Source: Euptelea pleiosperma
Lineage: Eukaryota; Streptophyta; Magnoliopsida; Ranunculales; Eupteleaceae
NCBI GenBank assembly: GCA_035048495.1
Contig: CM068543.1
Coordinates: forward strand, 21,193,751-21,257,750
DNA length: 64,000 bases
Direction of reading: 5' to 3'
Both the position numbers and the translations under genes were made by a program. Below the pieces are notes generated by a model. The model saw nothing but the letters and a program-made list of their open reading frames with translations. It did not search any database and was not told the DNA's origin. Shown in pieces: positions 25,649-37,600 of the stretch; position 1 is the first letter of the stretch, and each line of letters opens with the position of its first letter.

Positions 25649-25783
25649 CCTGCAAACAGATACAAACAATAGGCAAATGAGTCTCTTCCCCACCCCCACC
25701 CCCACCCGCACCCGCACCCGCACCCGCACCCATACTCCCTGCAAACAGATACAAACAATAGGCAAATGAGTCTCTTCCCCACC
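25649..25783. repeat. CACCCG minisatellite flanked by a 45-bp direct repeat
   Basis: A tract of (CACCCC)n then (CACCCG)n at about 25689-25732 is bracketed by two near-identical 45-bp copies beginning CCTGCAAACAGATACAAACA (25649 and 25738) and both ending TCTTCCCCACC. The minus strand of the tract is G-rich with regular GGG runs, so it could form a G-quadruplex. Confidence 0.85.
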
Positions 25784-26403
25784 TGCACCCATACAAATAT
25801 TTTCTCAACGAATGTTCGCCATTGCAAACAGTTCTTTATCAAATATCGACAAACATTTGTTTATCAAATATTTGCCTACAAATATTACTGCAAAATACAG
25901 ACAAGATACCAAGATAAGTTGATTTCCCTCATTTTCTAGTTCCCAAATGACTTCCATTTGGACCATTTCCTACTAAAAGCATAAGTCCGACCAAACCATC
26001 AATCTGAGCCATCCAATTGGTGGGTCTCGTCTTGAATAGGGTACTACTAAAAATAGATTGATCAAAGGATCTAAGACCTTTCAATGACATGAAACAGTTG
26101 TAAGTTTCCATTCAATCTGAATTTCTGACCCATCAAAGAATTGATTCAAAGGTGTGGATTACACATATACCGCGAGAAGGAGTTACGGTCCATTGAAGAT
26201 AATGCAGTTCAGATGCATAGAAACATTTCTTTAGTTTGAAGTTTGAACACAGAATCGCAACAGGGGCCAAAAACACCGCGGCTTTGAACGAGTCGCCCCA
26301 CCGCCAAAGCCAAGGCCAACGCTCAGCGGCCAGGCCAAGTCTCTTTGAGTCGCTCCACCGTGCAGACCACGCCCTATTCGCACGTGCCACCACGTTGTAA
26401 AGA
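25784..26403. other. intergenic before the RGP promoter
   Basis: No gene is recognised. Open frames on the minus strand running into the RGP leader are shadows without domains. Confidence 0.45.
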
Positions 26404-26516
26404 ATTATATACAACACGAACACCCCCACTTTCCTTCCTTGAGTCCACCCTTCCCTCTCCCTCTCTGTTTTCTGCAACTTCGATCGGATCTCTCGATCTC
26501 CCTCGCTCTCTCACTA
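26404..26516 (+). promoter_or_regulatory. candidate TATA box and CT-rich leader of the RGP gene
   Basis: TTATATAC at 26404-26411 lies about 105 bp before the ATG. It is followed by a pyrimidine-rich leader (CCTTCCCTCTCCCTCTCTG and CTCCCTCGCTCTCTCAC). CT-rich leaders are common in highly expressed plant genes. The transcription start is inferred only from spacing. Confidence 0.5.
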
Positions 26517-29500
26517 ATGGCGGAAGCCTCCACCTCTCTGATTCCGCTCTTGAAAGATGAACTCGATATCGTCATACCCACCATCCGAAACCTCGAATTT
26601 CTCGAGATGTGGAGGCCCTTCTTCCAGCCGTACCATCTGATCATCGTTCAAGATGGTGATCCATCGAAGACGATTAAGGTTCCTGAAGGGTTCGATTACG
26701 AGCTCTACAACCGCAACGACATTAATAGGATTCTGGGTCCCAAGGCGTCCTGCATTTCCTTCAAGGACTCGGCGTGCCGTTGCTTTGGGTACATGGTGTC
26801 CAAGAAGAAGTATATCTTCACCATCGACGACGACTGTTTTGTAAGTATGGTTTGATTTGATTTTTTGAATTTGGGTTTTTGGTTCTGTGACGTGGGCTTC
26901 GGTTTTGGGAAGAAAGATCAATTTTTTTTGGATGGGTTTTGAAGGTTTTTTGCGGGTTTTGAATGCTATAATTTCTGTTTTGGTGATGGTATTTGTTTGA
27001 TGGGGTTTTTGTTCTAGGGGGAAAGATTGGATTTGGTAGATGGGTTTTTTATTTGCTTTGTTTTGGTTATGGTTTTGTCGGTTGGTTTTGGGTATTCTTG
27101 ATTTTGGATCTGGTTTTGTTGTTTGGGTTTATCTCTGTTTAATTTCGGGTTTAAATTATGTTCTCTTGAACTCCCATGCTTGTAATCACAGCACGACTTT
27201 AATTTGCATTATTTTCTTAAGTGTATGCTTTTTTTCTTCTCTAAGGATGGATCTTTGAAGTGATTTAGTAACTAGAAAGATTGAATTCTGATTAAGGAAT
27301 TTCAACATTATCTCTTTGATCTGCATTTCTTCTGATTTTGGTGATGGTTGGTGATTTTATATAATTTTTTTTAGTTAAGGGAGGGATCTCTGTATTAATA
27401 GCCAAGGAAGCTGGATTTCTTATAATGTCATCTAGTTTGGGGATGGTTTTCTACCAATTGGATTTGATCTCGTCCCTTTGTCAGTCTGTACATCACAATT
27501 CGTTTTCTGTGTTGGTATTTTATCAATCTGGACCGGGTTTTGGAGGTAGGTTGGTTTTTCTTGATGGGTATGTGGTGGTATTTTTATTCTTTGAATTTGA
27601 TATCGGCTTCTTTGGCTTAAAGTAATAATGGGGTTACAATGGATTTGTTGTGGAAAATAATTCGAGCATGTTTAGGATCTGCCAATTTGGTACATTAAGA
27701 GCGTTTCACTTGGATTACAGATCTCCAGTCTCTACGACCTTATTTGTTTGTGAGGGATGGTTATATGGTTTTAGGTTTCTTTATCTATGATTTATTTTTT
27801 AGCTGAGGGTGTCTGACTTGGGTCTGGTTACTAGACTTGCTCCTAGCAATTTGAATTGGATTTTGGTTGAGATCTATCAGTTTTGAGATTGTTTTTATGT
27901 ATCTTTCCCTCTCTAAGTCCCGTCGAGATTAATCTGACTGGTACAGTCAAATTCTCCATTACAAACATCTGTTTCCCACTTTCCAGATGCCACATGCTTG
28001 TGATTATGCTTTCTTTACTTGATAACTAACTGGATATACCAAGTGATTTACAGCTGTGAGATTTTAAATTGTGGCATCTGGTTCTGATTCCACAACATTG
28101 CAATGAAATACCATTTTTTTTTTTCATTAGTGGGTCCTGGTTGACAACAACTGAATCAGACACTGACGTTTGATAGCGAGGAAGTACAGTCTAGGTCAGC
28201 ACCATCAACTATAGCTTCAGTCCCCATCTCACCCACCATCAGGTTCAAATGCTCGACCAGAACATTTAATTGGTGGACACCTCTTGAATGGCCACAGCCC
28301 AACGATCTTATTTGCCATATTATTATGAATGAGAATGGCTTTGATTTTTTATTTTTATTTTTATTTTATTTTATTTAGTTGATTGTCCAAAATACAGCAG
28401 TTAGCCTGATGTCTAGGATCCATTGGTGATAACCTCTATCAAAGATAGCTCATCAATTGGATAGTTCGGCTGATGGTGGCACATCCACTGATTTCCACTT
28501 GAAGTTTTGGATAGTTGGTGGTGCTAAGCGCCACTGTTACTCCTCTTTGATAAATTTGTTATCATACAGTTCAGGTCATAACTCTATTTTCAAATGTTTC
28601 CATGCTCCAAATATATCCAGTTCATTCTTTTTCTGTATATGTTTCTGCCTGATTTTGCCTTGTTAATTGTGATTTTCATTATTTAATGGATTGAGCCTTT
28701 GTTTATTTACAAATTTAACTTAATTTAACCACTAGCTTGAAGTGTGGGTAAACTCTTTGAGGATCTAAATTTGGGAAGTTCTTGTTGATGAACAGGTTGC
28801 TAAAGATCCATCTGGCAAAGAGATCAATGCGCTTGCACAGCACATAAAGAACCTTCTCGCCCCATCCACCCCCTTTTTCTTTAACACACTGTACGATCCA
28901 TACCGAGAAGGTGCAGACTTCGTCCGTGGGTACCCTTTCAGTCTACGTGAGGGTGCCCCCACAGCTGTTTCTCATGGCCTCTGGCTCAACATTCCAGACT
29001 ATGATGCTCCCACTCAGCTTGTCAAGCCTCGAGAGAGAAACACACGGTATTGAGATCCTTCACACAGTAGACAAACACCTCTAGTGTGATTTTCTTATTT
29101 GCCGTGTTTGTTAAATATGTACTTAATTTTTGCAGGTATGTAGATGCGGTTCTGACAATTCCTAAGGGGACCCTGTTCCCCATGTGTGGTATGAATCTGG
29201 CATTCAACCGTGAGCTGATCGGCCCTGCGATGTACTTTGGACTCATGGGTGATGGTCAGCCAATTGGACGCTACGATGATATGTGGGCTGGATGGTGCAC
29301 CAAGGTACATTTCTTTATTTATTACTATTGTCTTCTCAAGTCCTCCAAGATACCTCTTCCCACCACCTTTCCTTTTCTGTGTCTTGGTGTTTATTTTCTG
29401 GTTTCTTGAACTTTTTGGAATGTATGGAATTTTGGGTTCATGTATGATGGTTCTGCCTCAAATGTTTTAGTAGCTGATAGTTTCCATTTGGGTTTGTGGC

Positions 29501-29980
29501 CTTTTCTCAACCTCCCTCAGTTCTATCCCAAATTTGACTGTTTTGTGCCTGAATTCTACGTTCTATTGTACAATAAAACAGTAAGTCCTTCCCTCAAAGA
29601 GATAGAATTGCTCACGTTCATCCAATATGATGGTGTTTTAGGTGATATGTGACCACTTGGGATTGGGAATCAAGACGGGTCTGCCCTACATCTGGCACAG
29701 CAAAGCAAGTAACCCATTCGTGAACCTCAAGAAGGAATACAAAGGTATCTACTGGCAAGAAGAACTGATCCCTTTCTTCCAAAATGCGAACCTTCCGAAG
29801 GAGTGCACGACTGTTCAGGAGTGCTACATTGAACTCTCCAAGCAGGTTAAGGCTAACCTTGCAAAGGTGGACCCCTACTTCACCAAGTTAGCAGATGCCA
29901 TGGTGACATGGATTGAAGCTTGGGATGAACTCAACCCATCTGGAAGTGCTGCTGAAATACCCAATGGCACAGCCAAATAG
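26517..29980 (+). CDS. RGP: UDP-arabinopyranose mutase / reversibly glycosylated polypeptide, four exons
   Basis: This family (RGP/UAM) interconverts UDP-arabinopyranose and UDP-arabinofuranose at the cytosolic face of the Golgi, supplying arabinofuranose for cell-wall polymers and glycoproteins. Exons by GT-AG borders and unbroken frame are 26517-26840, 28796-29046, 29136-29304 and 29642-29980. They total 1,083 nt, or 360 residues, the usual family length. Seen: [20 protein letters not shown] near the N-terminus, [15 protein letters not shown], the acidic triplet D104-D106 in [69 protein letters not shown], and a C-terminal [15 protein letters not shown]. Intron 1 is long (about 1.95 kb). 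No defect is visible. Conservation puts it with the catalytically active class rather than the divergent RGP4/RGP5 types, though I cannot assign the exact orthologue. Confidence 0.96.
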
Positions 29981-30152
29981 AGACTTAGACTAACAGTTCT
30001 AGCTCTTATCTATCTTAGATTTGGACTTAGTAGTCGTTTAACTACTGTGTTGTTATATTATTTTTCCTCTCTAAGCTTTTGGATGGAAGCTGGGAGTAAT
30101 TTTTTGCAGGTTGGTGGGATGTAATATTATCTTCTCCCTATGAGTTTAGAAC

Positions 30153-30158
30153 AATAAA
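30153..30158 (+). promoter_or_regulatory. poly(A) signal of the RGP gene
   Basis: A canonical AATAAA lies 173 bases after the RGP stop codon, downstream of a T-rich stretch. The position fits a plant 3' UTR. Confidence 0.6.
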
Positions 30159-30551
30159 ACATATTTAATTCAGAATTTAAATTAATTTGGGCATCACAGG
30201 TGGTGGCACATTATGAGAGCTATAAATGTTATGTTGTGGGGGGTAGGTGTAAGTTTCTTTTTGTTTTTCTTTTGATGATCATTTTCCTTTTAAGATCTGA
30301 ATTTTGAATTGGGAACATGGTTCGAGACGATCCATTTTTCCCGATCTAGAACGGTATCAGCAGAGACTTAGAACCATGATTGGGTCGAATGGAAGTGGGA
30401 AATATCCTAAAAAAGCAGTCAATGGAGACATCGGTTTGGTGAACGTCTTTTACTTTTGGTGGCATTGTGTCGGTCTTTTTTCGTAAACACGGTCTTGAGT
30501 CGAAGACTGTCATGGCCCATAAAACTGCAATTCTGTGATCGGTTTTCACTT

Positions 30552-30854
30552 GGGGCGTGTTTGATTGCACAGAAAATTTCCCGAGAAAATACATCTGGGA
30601 AATGCCTTGAATGGCTGAATGATTGCAAATTACATAGTTCAATCATGTGAGAAAATAAAGGCGGATTTTCAGGTCGAAATGAATTCTCACCTATCTGGAT
30701 GGGAAATGAATTCCGGGCTTAGTAGGAAAAATTATTGAGATTTAAATGGCTTGGTAGGGAAAATTATACAGATTTAAAATAGCTATCTAACAATGGACAG
30801 TTGTGTTTTCCCAAGGAAAATGCAATATTCTCACTTGGCAATCAAACACGTCCT
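30552..30854. mobile_element. 303-bp inverted-repeat MITE
   Basis: The ends GGGGCGTGTTTGATTGC and, on the other strand, AAGGACGTGTTTGATTGCC are inverted repeats. They resemble the GGGCGTGTTTG ends of plant Tourist/hAT MITEs. It lies about 570 bp past the RGP stop codon. The target duplication is not clear. Confidence 0.6.
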
Positions 30855-30944
30855 TAGTTCATGATATTTAAATATTCAGGAAACAAGCCCCTTTGATTGG
30901 GGAACTTGGAGTAATACTTCGTCTACAGCAGACAGATAGACAGC

Positions 30945-31085
30945 CCACAATATGAGCTACGTGGCACTCTTAGATGATGCTGATTGTATGGATGTTTGAC
31001 CAATCCCTAGGTGGACCTACAAACTAAAAATCAGCCTGATTAGTGATTTCAAATCTTTGGATCATTGTACCTCAAATAATATATG
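30945..31085. mobile_element. half-copy of the common window MITE family
   Basis: The stretch runs CCCACAATATGAGCTACGTG, then ATTGTATGGATGTTTGACCA, CCCTAGGTGGACCTACAAAC and CAGCCTGATTAGTGATT. It is one arm of the family that appears in full at 42.0, 47.4, 47.8 and 53.4 kb. The other arm is missing. Confidence 0.6.
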
Positions 31086-31170
31086 GGAATTTTTGACATA
31101 CCCCCCCATGTTATCTATAAAATTAGACATGTCCCCCAACATTTGAAAAAGCTGACATACCCCCTATAAC

Positions 31171-31838
31171 TTGGTCCACTGTCATTTGACCGGTGTTGAC
31201 CCGAGTTGTCTCCCAAATTCTATATTAAAGGACAAAAGTGCCCTTATCTTCAACCTTAGAACAAGGGTTTGGGCCAAAACCCAAATTCCAAATCATACAT
31301 GAAAAGAAGAGATTAAAATTAAAAATAAAATCCCATGTTGGTAACTCTGCGAATTTTTTTTGTTTTTGATAAATTAAGTAAAAATTGAGAAGAAAAAGCC
31401 CCATAAAATAGAATAGAATTCATTTTATGGATTTTATTGTAGAAGAATGAAAATATAAAATTGAGAGAACCCATCTTTCCAAAATCCATGTCAAAAGCTT
31501 AAAATATAAATTGCTCTTATTCTTCTTTTCCATTTTTGTTAATGAAAATTTTTAACAACTAAAATTGTATGCTTTAAGGATTTTTTTTTTTTAACCTTGG
31601 TTTTAAATTGTTATCGGAGTGGTGGCCGGCCGGCCGGCCAGCCATGAGACTCTGTTGGGTTGGTCGCCGGTGATGGGTGACCAACCCATTGGCATCTCTT
31701 CGCCGTCCATCCATTTGATTTGGGGTTTGGGTTTTGGCCCAAACCTTTGTTCTAAGGTTGAAGACAAGGGCACTTGCGTCCTTTAATATAAAATTTGGTA
31801 GTCAACTCGGTTCAACACTGCTCAAATGACAGTGGACC
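31171..31838. mobile_element. 668-bp element with about 115-bp terminal inverted repeats
   Basis: The left arm starts TTGGTCCACTGTCATTTGAC and the right arm (other strand) TGGTCCACTGTCATTTGAGC. The arms stay similar to the AACCTTAGAACAA...GGGCCAAAACCCAAA region, about 115 bp in. The middle contains a GGCCGGCCGGCCGGCC run. No coding sequence is seen. Confidence 0.7.
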
Positions 31839-31840
31839 AG

Positions 31841-32190
31841 TTCCGGGGGACCCCCATTTTGGCGTACCCACATAGAAGATGAATCAATGGCTGATTTTGG
31901 TGGGGATGATCTCCTCACCATATAGATCACGCAACAAAAAATCAGCCCATTCTGAAATTTCTAACCCCATCAAATGTGGTTTTCAAGTTACAAGGTAAAA
32001 TCGACGGTCCATAATTCTTCAGCTTCAAAACCAGTCTATGAATATCAGAATGATTTGAATTTTTGTGACGATGATCTCCTCACCATAATCCTCACCAAAA
32101 ATCAGCCATTGATTCATCTTCTATGTTGGTACGCTCAAATGGGTGCAAAAAATGAGGGGTCCCAGGAGTCCCCCCATTCTCTCAACTCGA
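31841..32190. mobile_element. inverted-repeat MITE adjoining the previous element
   Basis: CATAGAAGATGAATCAATGG and GCTGATTTTGGTGGGGATGA in the left arm are mirrored by the right arm (32050-32190). The outer ends are GGGGGACCCCCATTTTG and, inverted, GAATGGGGGGACTCC. It is non-coding. Confidence 0.65.
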
Positions 32191-32219
32191 CAACAATATT
32201 TAAACAAAAATAAAAAGTA

Positions 32220-32490
32220 CGGACACCAATCCAACATTGGTCCTTTTCTAGGTGAACTGATGTACAAAAATCAGCCTGATTTATGATTTCTAACCTTTGG
32301 ATCTGAGTACCCCAAATAATAATGCTCAAAATACACAATTAAAAATCAACTCCGAAACGGATTGATTTGTTTGCATGTAGGTCCACATAGGGACTAGCCA
32401 AACATCCATACGGTCAGCATCCTCTAAAAGTATGCCACGTGGCTCATATTGTGGCTGGACATTTTGGGCGGTCATTTGAGTTTTACTCGA
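32220..32490. mobile_element. common-family MITE, left arm degraded
   Basis: The right arm is complete: GTAGGTCCACATAGGGACTA, then CATCCATACGGTCAGCATCC and GCCACGTGGCTCATATTGTG. The left arm is partly lost. Inner sequence CAGCCTGATTTATGATTTCT matches the family. Confidence 0.55.
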
Positions 32491-33004
32491 GCCTACTACT
32501 GCAAATGATCGGAAACCTAATCAAAAGTTTCATTGCCTCCTTTCAGCAAGTTTTAGAAGAACAAAAAAAATGAGGACGAGGACGAGGAGGAGATCGCCAT
32601 TGATAAATGACGTCGCCGGCCGTTGGGTCCACTGTTGAGAGGCGTCGCTAATTGTTAGGTCCACCGTTAACAATGATCACCTATTTGCTGCATTTTTTCT
32701 TTTTTCTTTTTCATACAACAATAATGCATTTAGGGCCTTTTAGAATAAAGTATGTTTTGGCCATTGGATAAGCATGTAATGGATGATTGGATGGTAAAAA
32801 CACTTATTTTTTTAAGAAAATAAGAATGTGGTATAATGCTACTTTAAATTTTAACAGGTTATTATGGTCGTTTCGGGATGTCCATCCAGAAACCGTTAAT
32901 GGGTGTCTATGGTCAATGACATTGTCCATGGTCAAAGGGTGAGATGCAAATTGCATCAATAAAGAGGACAAGCCAAAATCCCTAAATTTTATGTTCTATT
33001 TTTT

Positions 33005-34112
33005 AGGGCTTTTTTGATTTACCCCCTTATTTTATTGATGCAATTTGCATCTCACCCAATGTTTTTAAAATATATGCGTCTCACTCTTTGACCATGATCA
33101 ACGTCGTTGACCATAGACGGTCATTAGCGGTCTCCGAATGGACATCCCGATATTTTTTAAATGACTATAATGACCTTGGATGAGATGCAAATATATTAAA
33201 AAATATTGCGTGTCATGCAAATTGCATCAGTAAAATAAGGGGGACAAGCAAAAAAATCCATTCTTTTGAGGATTTTTTATTTTATTTTTATGATTATGAG
33301 CTCAAAACCTTTCTTCATTTACTTTTGGCCCTACCGGAGAAAATTTTTGACGCAATGGATTTTAGAAGTAGTGGCCAGTGGCGCACTGTGATTGGCCTCT
33401 GCTTCAACCAACCATAGGTGGACCTACAGACCAAAAATTAATTTAGTTGTTAATTTTTAAGCATTGGATTAGTCATTTTTATGGATTTATTTTATCCGTA
33501 GAATTTGAGCATTATTTGGGGTACAAAGATCAATGGTTTGAAATCACTAATCAGACTGATATTTGATATGTAGCTCCACCTAACGATGTGGCCAACATCT
33601 GTACGGTTAGTGACCTCTAAGAGTCTGCCATGTGGCTCATATTGTTGTCCTTCGGCATCATTGATGAGGGACATTAGTGTGCTTAACAACCTATGAAAGT
33701 GAGTTACTTGTTCGAGATTTTATATCCAATAATTAAAATTAACAATTAGATTAATTTTTTATCTATAGGTGGACCTACGGTTGGGCCAAAAGTAAATGAA
33801 GAAAGGTTTTAAGTTCACAATCGTATAAAAAAAAAAAGAAATCCTCAAAAAAATGAATTTTTAGCTTGTCCCCCTTACTTTATTGATGCAATTTGCATCA
33901 CACCCAATGTTTTTAAAATATTTGCATCTCACCCAAGGTCATTATAGTCATTTAAAAAATATTAGGATGTCCATCTAGAGACCGTTAATAACAGTCTATG
34001 GGCAACGACATTGACCATGGTCAAAGGGTGAGACGCAAATATTTTACAAACATTGGGTGAGATGCAAATTGCATCAATAAAGTAAGGGGGTAAAGCAAAA
34101 AAAATCCATATT
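33005..34112. mobile_element. nested inverted-repeat elements inside duplicated copy 1
   Basis: Outer pieces share TTATTGATGCAATTTGCATC and GGTCATTATAGTCATTT in both orientations. Inside, CCTTTCTTCATTTACTTTTG (about 33308) and its reverse complement (about 33790) bracket another unit. That unit holds an AGGTGGACCTAC-type MITE (about 33412-33700). Three layers are thus stacked. The same stack is present at about 52070-53120. Confidence 0.6.
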
Positions 34113-34611
34113 TTTTATTATTCTAGTTTGACCTATTTGTTGACTTTGTTCCACACCTGTCCCGGATCTAGGTTTTTAACGTCAGAGGCATATTTTTCTT
34201 CGAGAGTGAGCAAGAGATTGCAATGGAGTTTCGAGTTTGGGAGCCAACAACAAAGAGGAAAAATATCTTTTAGGGAAGAGAGCAACTTGATTCTTTTGCG
34301 ATTTTTTTGATTAGTTTGGAATTTTTTGCACGAATTAAAAAAAGCACAACCCTAAAAGGTAGGGTCCACGCAGTTACCAAATACAGACTAGAAGAATTGG
34401 CCTGACCATTGTTGACCTAATTTGTGGTTAGTTAAGGATGGCTTTCCAAATAAGGTGGTCTAATTTTTCCAAATAACTTTTTAGAAGTTTAGGGTGGGTG
34501 GGCTCCCCTGCCTATGCCACCGAGTGATCACTTGGACTGTTTTGAGGGATTTGTTCACCGGTTCAGCTCGCCTGTCTGATTTGGGATTTTGAACATTGAA
34601 TATTTTATGAA

Positions 34612-34790
34612 GGCTCAGGCTCCAAGGACTTCCTTTTTCTGACCCTTCTCAGTGTTCGTGCCCTCAGCCGTGGATTTCAAGAATCCAAGGGTGCTGGTTG
34701 TCAGGGCCACCAAAAGTGAAAAAGTGATGCCAGCTCGGCACTGGCAACCACCGCTGGATTCTTGAAATCTACGGCAGAGCATGTCAACAA
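34612..34790. mobile_element. MITE of the GGCTCAGGCTCC family
   Basis: It starts GGCTCAGGCTCCAAGGACTT and has arms TGGATTTCAAGAATCCAA and TGGATTCTTGAAATC. Its counterpart in copy 2 is at about 54043. It is non-coding. Confidence 0.65.
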
Positions 34791-35854
34791 CAAAGAAGGG
34801 AAAATATCTTTTGGGGAAGAGAGCGACTAGATTCTTTTGCGATTTTTTGATTAGTTCAGATTTTTTGCACGAATTAAAAAAAAACACAACCATAAAAGGT
34901 AGGGTCTACACGGTAACATAATACAGACTAGAAGAATTGGCCTGAGACATACCTTTATTGACCCTTGTGGTTAGCTAAGGGTGGCTTTCCAAATAAGGTG
35001 GTCTATTTTTTCCAAATAGATTTTTCGAATTTTGAGGGTGGTGGACCCCCTGGCTCTGCCATTGAGTGATCAACTGGACTGTTTTGAGGGGTTCGTTCAC
35101 CGGTTCAGCTCGCCGGTCTGATTTGGATATTCGAACATTAACAATAATTGGACGATTTCATTGTTTAATTTAAGTTTCAATCACAAATTAATAGAGCCAT
35201 CGCTGTATTGATTATTTTTCGCCAAAGCTCAACCATCGTTGGATTCTCGGAATCAACACACGAGAAGAGAAGAGAAGAGGGTGGAAATTTGGGGATCAAA
35301 GGACCCCCCTTATGAGCCTGAGCCTGATCCATAGTAGGTAACTTAACAAAAAATTGGTATGCTTATCAATGTTTTAAAACCCAGACCGGCAATTGACCCG
35401 GTGGACGTTCAGATTGACGGCTGTTCCAGGTTTTAAAAAAAAACATAAAACTAAAACTTAAATGTCCGGGTTGGCCGTTTTGGGGTCCGGTCTGAGACCA
35501 ATGCGGCTTTTCATAAAAAAAAAAAATAAAAAATCCTTCAAAAGATCTCGAGAATTCCCTAATGTTAGGCCACTTTCAATTAGCCACAATCAAATTCAAA
35601 CTATTCTAGCGATCCAATTAAGACCCTGCATCCTAATGATCAAAATTGGAAGGTCAATACATTGATTAAACGGAAAAATCAAATAATTAATAAAATCCAT
35701 TTCTTAAAACAGGTAGACGTCCGTTACGTTTTTTCATAAAAAGAAAAAAGATAGAATGCGTGCATGGAATCCTGCTAAAAATAAACCAAACCCAATCTTC
35801 TCCGTCAAAAGTGCCAGTTCACGACAGGAGCAAGAAAAAAGTTGGCCAAATTTT

Positions 35855-35926
35855 CGCCGTTGCCGGGGATCAAACCCGGGTCACCCGCGTGACAAGCGGG
35901 AATACTTACCACTATACTACAACGAT
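35855..35926 (-). tRNA. trnD-GUC: tRNA-Asp (GTC), possibly decayed
   Basis: The minus strand gives a 72-nt tRNA. The anticodon arm is CCCGC-TTGTCAC-GCGGG with anticodon GTC, the T arm CCGGG-TTTGATC-CCCGG, and the acceptor 3' side CAACGGC plus discriminator G. This is very close to the standard plant nuclear tRNA-Asp. Three positions depart from what I know of it: base 1 is A (unpaired with C72), base 32 is T instead of C, and base 56 is T where C is nearly invariant and also part of the B box. A T6 run 15 nt downstream (minus strand, 35840-35835) could end Pol III transcription. It may be weakly expressed or a pseudogene. Confidence 0.8.
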
Positions 35927-36232
35927 TTTGTTGTGCAAGATATTATTTTCAATAGTCTTATAACTACAATAACACTTTACCTTTAATGCTAAAGAGAGTA
36001 CATGGCGATTTTGAAAAAATAAGCAAAAATGTGGACATCTTGCCAATTGGTAGCCACAGGCTTGCCCTCATAATAGTAAATATGTTTTATAAATATTTTC
36101 GAAAACATGATATGGTGGTTCAGTTAAAATGTGATGTGGTTCCCCGTGGATCATGGTATGATGGATTTGAATTCTATCTTAAGAATCACCAAATATAATG
36201 GAGGTTCATCTCATAATAATCTTTTTTTAAAA

Positions 36233-36460
36233 GGGTCGGGATCAGGGGGACCCCCATTTTCTGACCCCTCTTTGTGTTTGTGTGCTCGGCCGTGGATTTC
36301 AAGAATCCAAATGTGGTTATCAGCTCCGAGTTGCTCACTTTGGCTCACTTTTTTTCACTTTTGGGGGCGTTGTCAACCACTGTTGGATTCGTGAAATCCA
36401 CGGCCCAGCGCGTGAACACCAAGAGGGGTCAGAAAACAGGGGGTCCTCGGAGCCTGAGCC
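36233..36460. mobile_element. MITE of the GGCTCAGGCTCC family
   Basis: The left end is GGGTCGGGATCAGGGGGACC and the right end (other strand) GGCTCAGGCTCCGAGGACCC. Arms GTGGATTTCAAGAATCCAA and TTGGATTCGTGAAATCCAC lie inside. The equivalent member in copy 2 is 55160-55379. Confidence 0.7.
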
Positions 36461-37408
36461 TTTTTTTATTAAAATGATCTCACTGCTAACTCTACTACAT
36501 CGGCCTTCAAAAAAATATTGATTTCACCCTTTGATGTTGAATGCAATATAACACGTAATTAACTATATACAATGAATTTCAGAAGGCATAAGTAGATTGC
36601 TACACGTGCGATTATTAATAATTCATTGATAATTTAATATGATCAGAGATGTGGGTTCGAGGCTTTTCCACATCAATATAAGAGATTGAAGAGGTAAAGA
36701 TGAGAGTGGGAAGCTCAGACATACGTGCGAAAGAGCAGACCACATTGCTAGTGTTTTCTCATTAAAGAACACCCGTGGGTGGCACGTGAGTGATTGTAGG
36801 GTCGTCTTTGAAAGAAGTGGCAAATAAGAGAGTTTCAACCCAAAGGGGTAGTTTTGGAATAAGGTTAGTTTAGAGGGACAAATATGTATATTATGACAAC
36901 TCAAGGCACAATTAGAGAATCATAATTTTGTAATTGTCCATGTAGAGAAGATGAATAGTTATTAAAGGGATTATTTTGAAAACATGGAAGAAATGACGTG
37001 GAAAATGATTAAGTTGTTTTTAAAGAACTATTTTAAAAACATGAAAAAAATATCATGTTAAGTAATTAAATATTTATCAAAGGGTAAATCTGTAAATTAA
37101 TGACACGAGAAGGAGCATTTCTGGTACGAGAAATGGAATATAAAGAAATCAAGTGGTTGAAACTTGGAAGGGGTAGTTTTGAAAATTTGGATAAAATGCA
37201 TGATAAGTAATTTAGTGATCATGAAGGGATGTCTTGATTGTGGCATGGGAAGTAATTAAGTAGCCTAATAGGGGTGTATGTTAAGGGCACATAATAACAT
37301 TTTTTTGGTGGATAATGGCATTTAATGAACTAATTAGCGTAAATATTTAGTTTTTTAATAGGTAGCTAATATAGGTGCTTAGGTGAATACGTTAGGGGCA
37401 CTTAATAT

Positions 37409-37600
37409 TAGTGCTGGCAATGGATCGGGTTCGAGTCGGATTGGTACTGATTTGGTACCGATCCGATTAGAAATCCAATCAATCCGGACCCGATCCGGAC
37501 ATGAACAATCAAATCAATAAAATTCAGTTCTGTAACCAATCAATCCAATATGATTAGATCAGTTCCTGGTCCGATCCAATCCGATTCTATATGTACATAA
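37409..37600. mobile_element. 5' part of a hAT-type element, cut by the Helitron-like array
   Basis: It begins TAGTGCTGGCAATGGATCGG after CTTAATAT (37401-37408). The matching 3' end survives in copy 2 (end at 58175, then CTTAATGT), so the ancestral element had inverted ends TAGKGCTGGCAATGGAT and an 8-bp target duplication. Here it stops exactly where the array begins. Confidence 0.65.

Noticed and set aside
36640..36670. GGTTCGAGG-like B box (also at 55570) suggesting a tRNA or SINE
   Set aside because: No A box at the right distance and no tRNA fold. The match is short.
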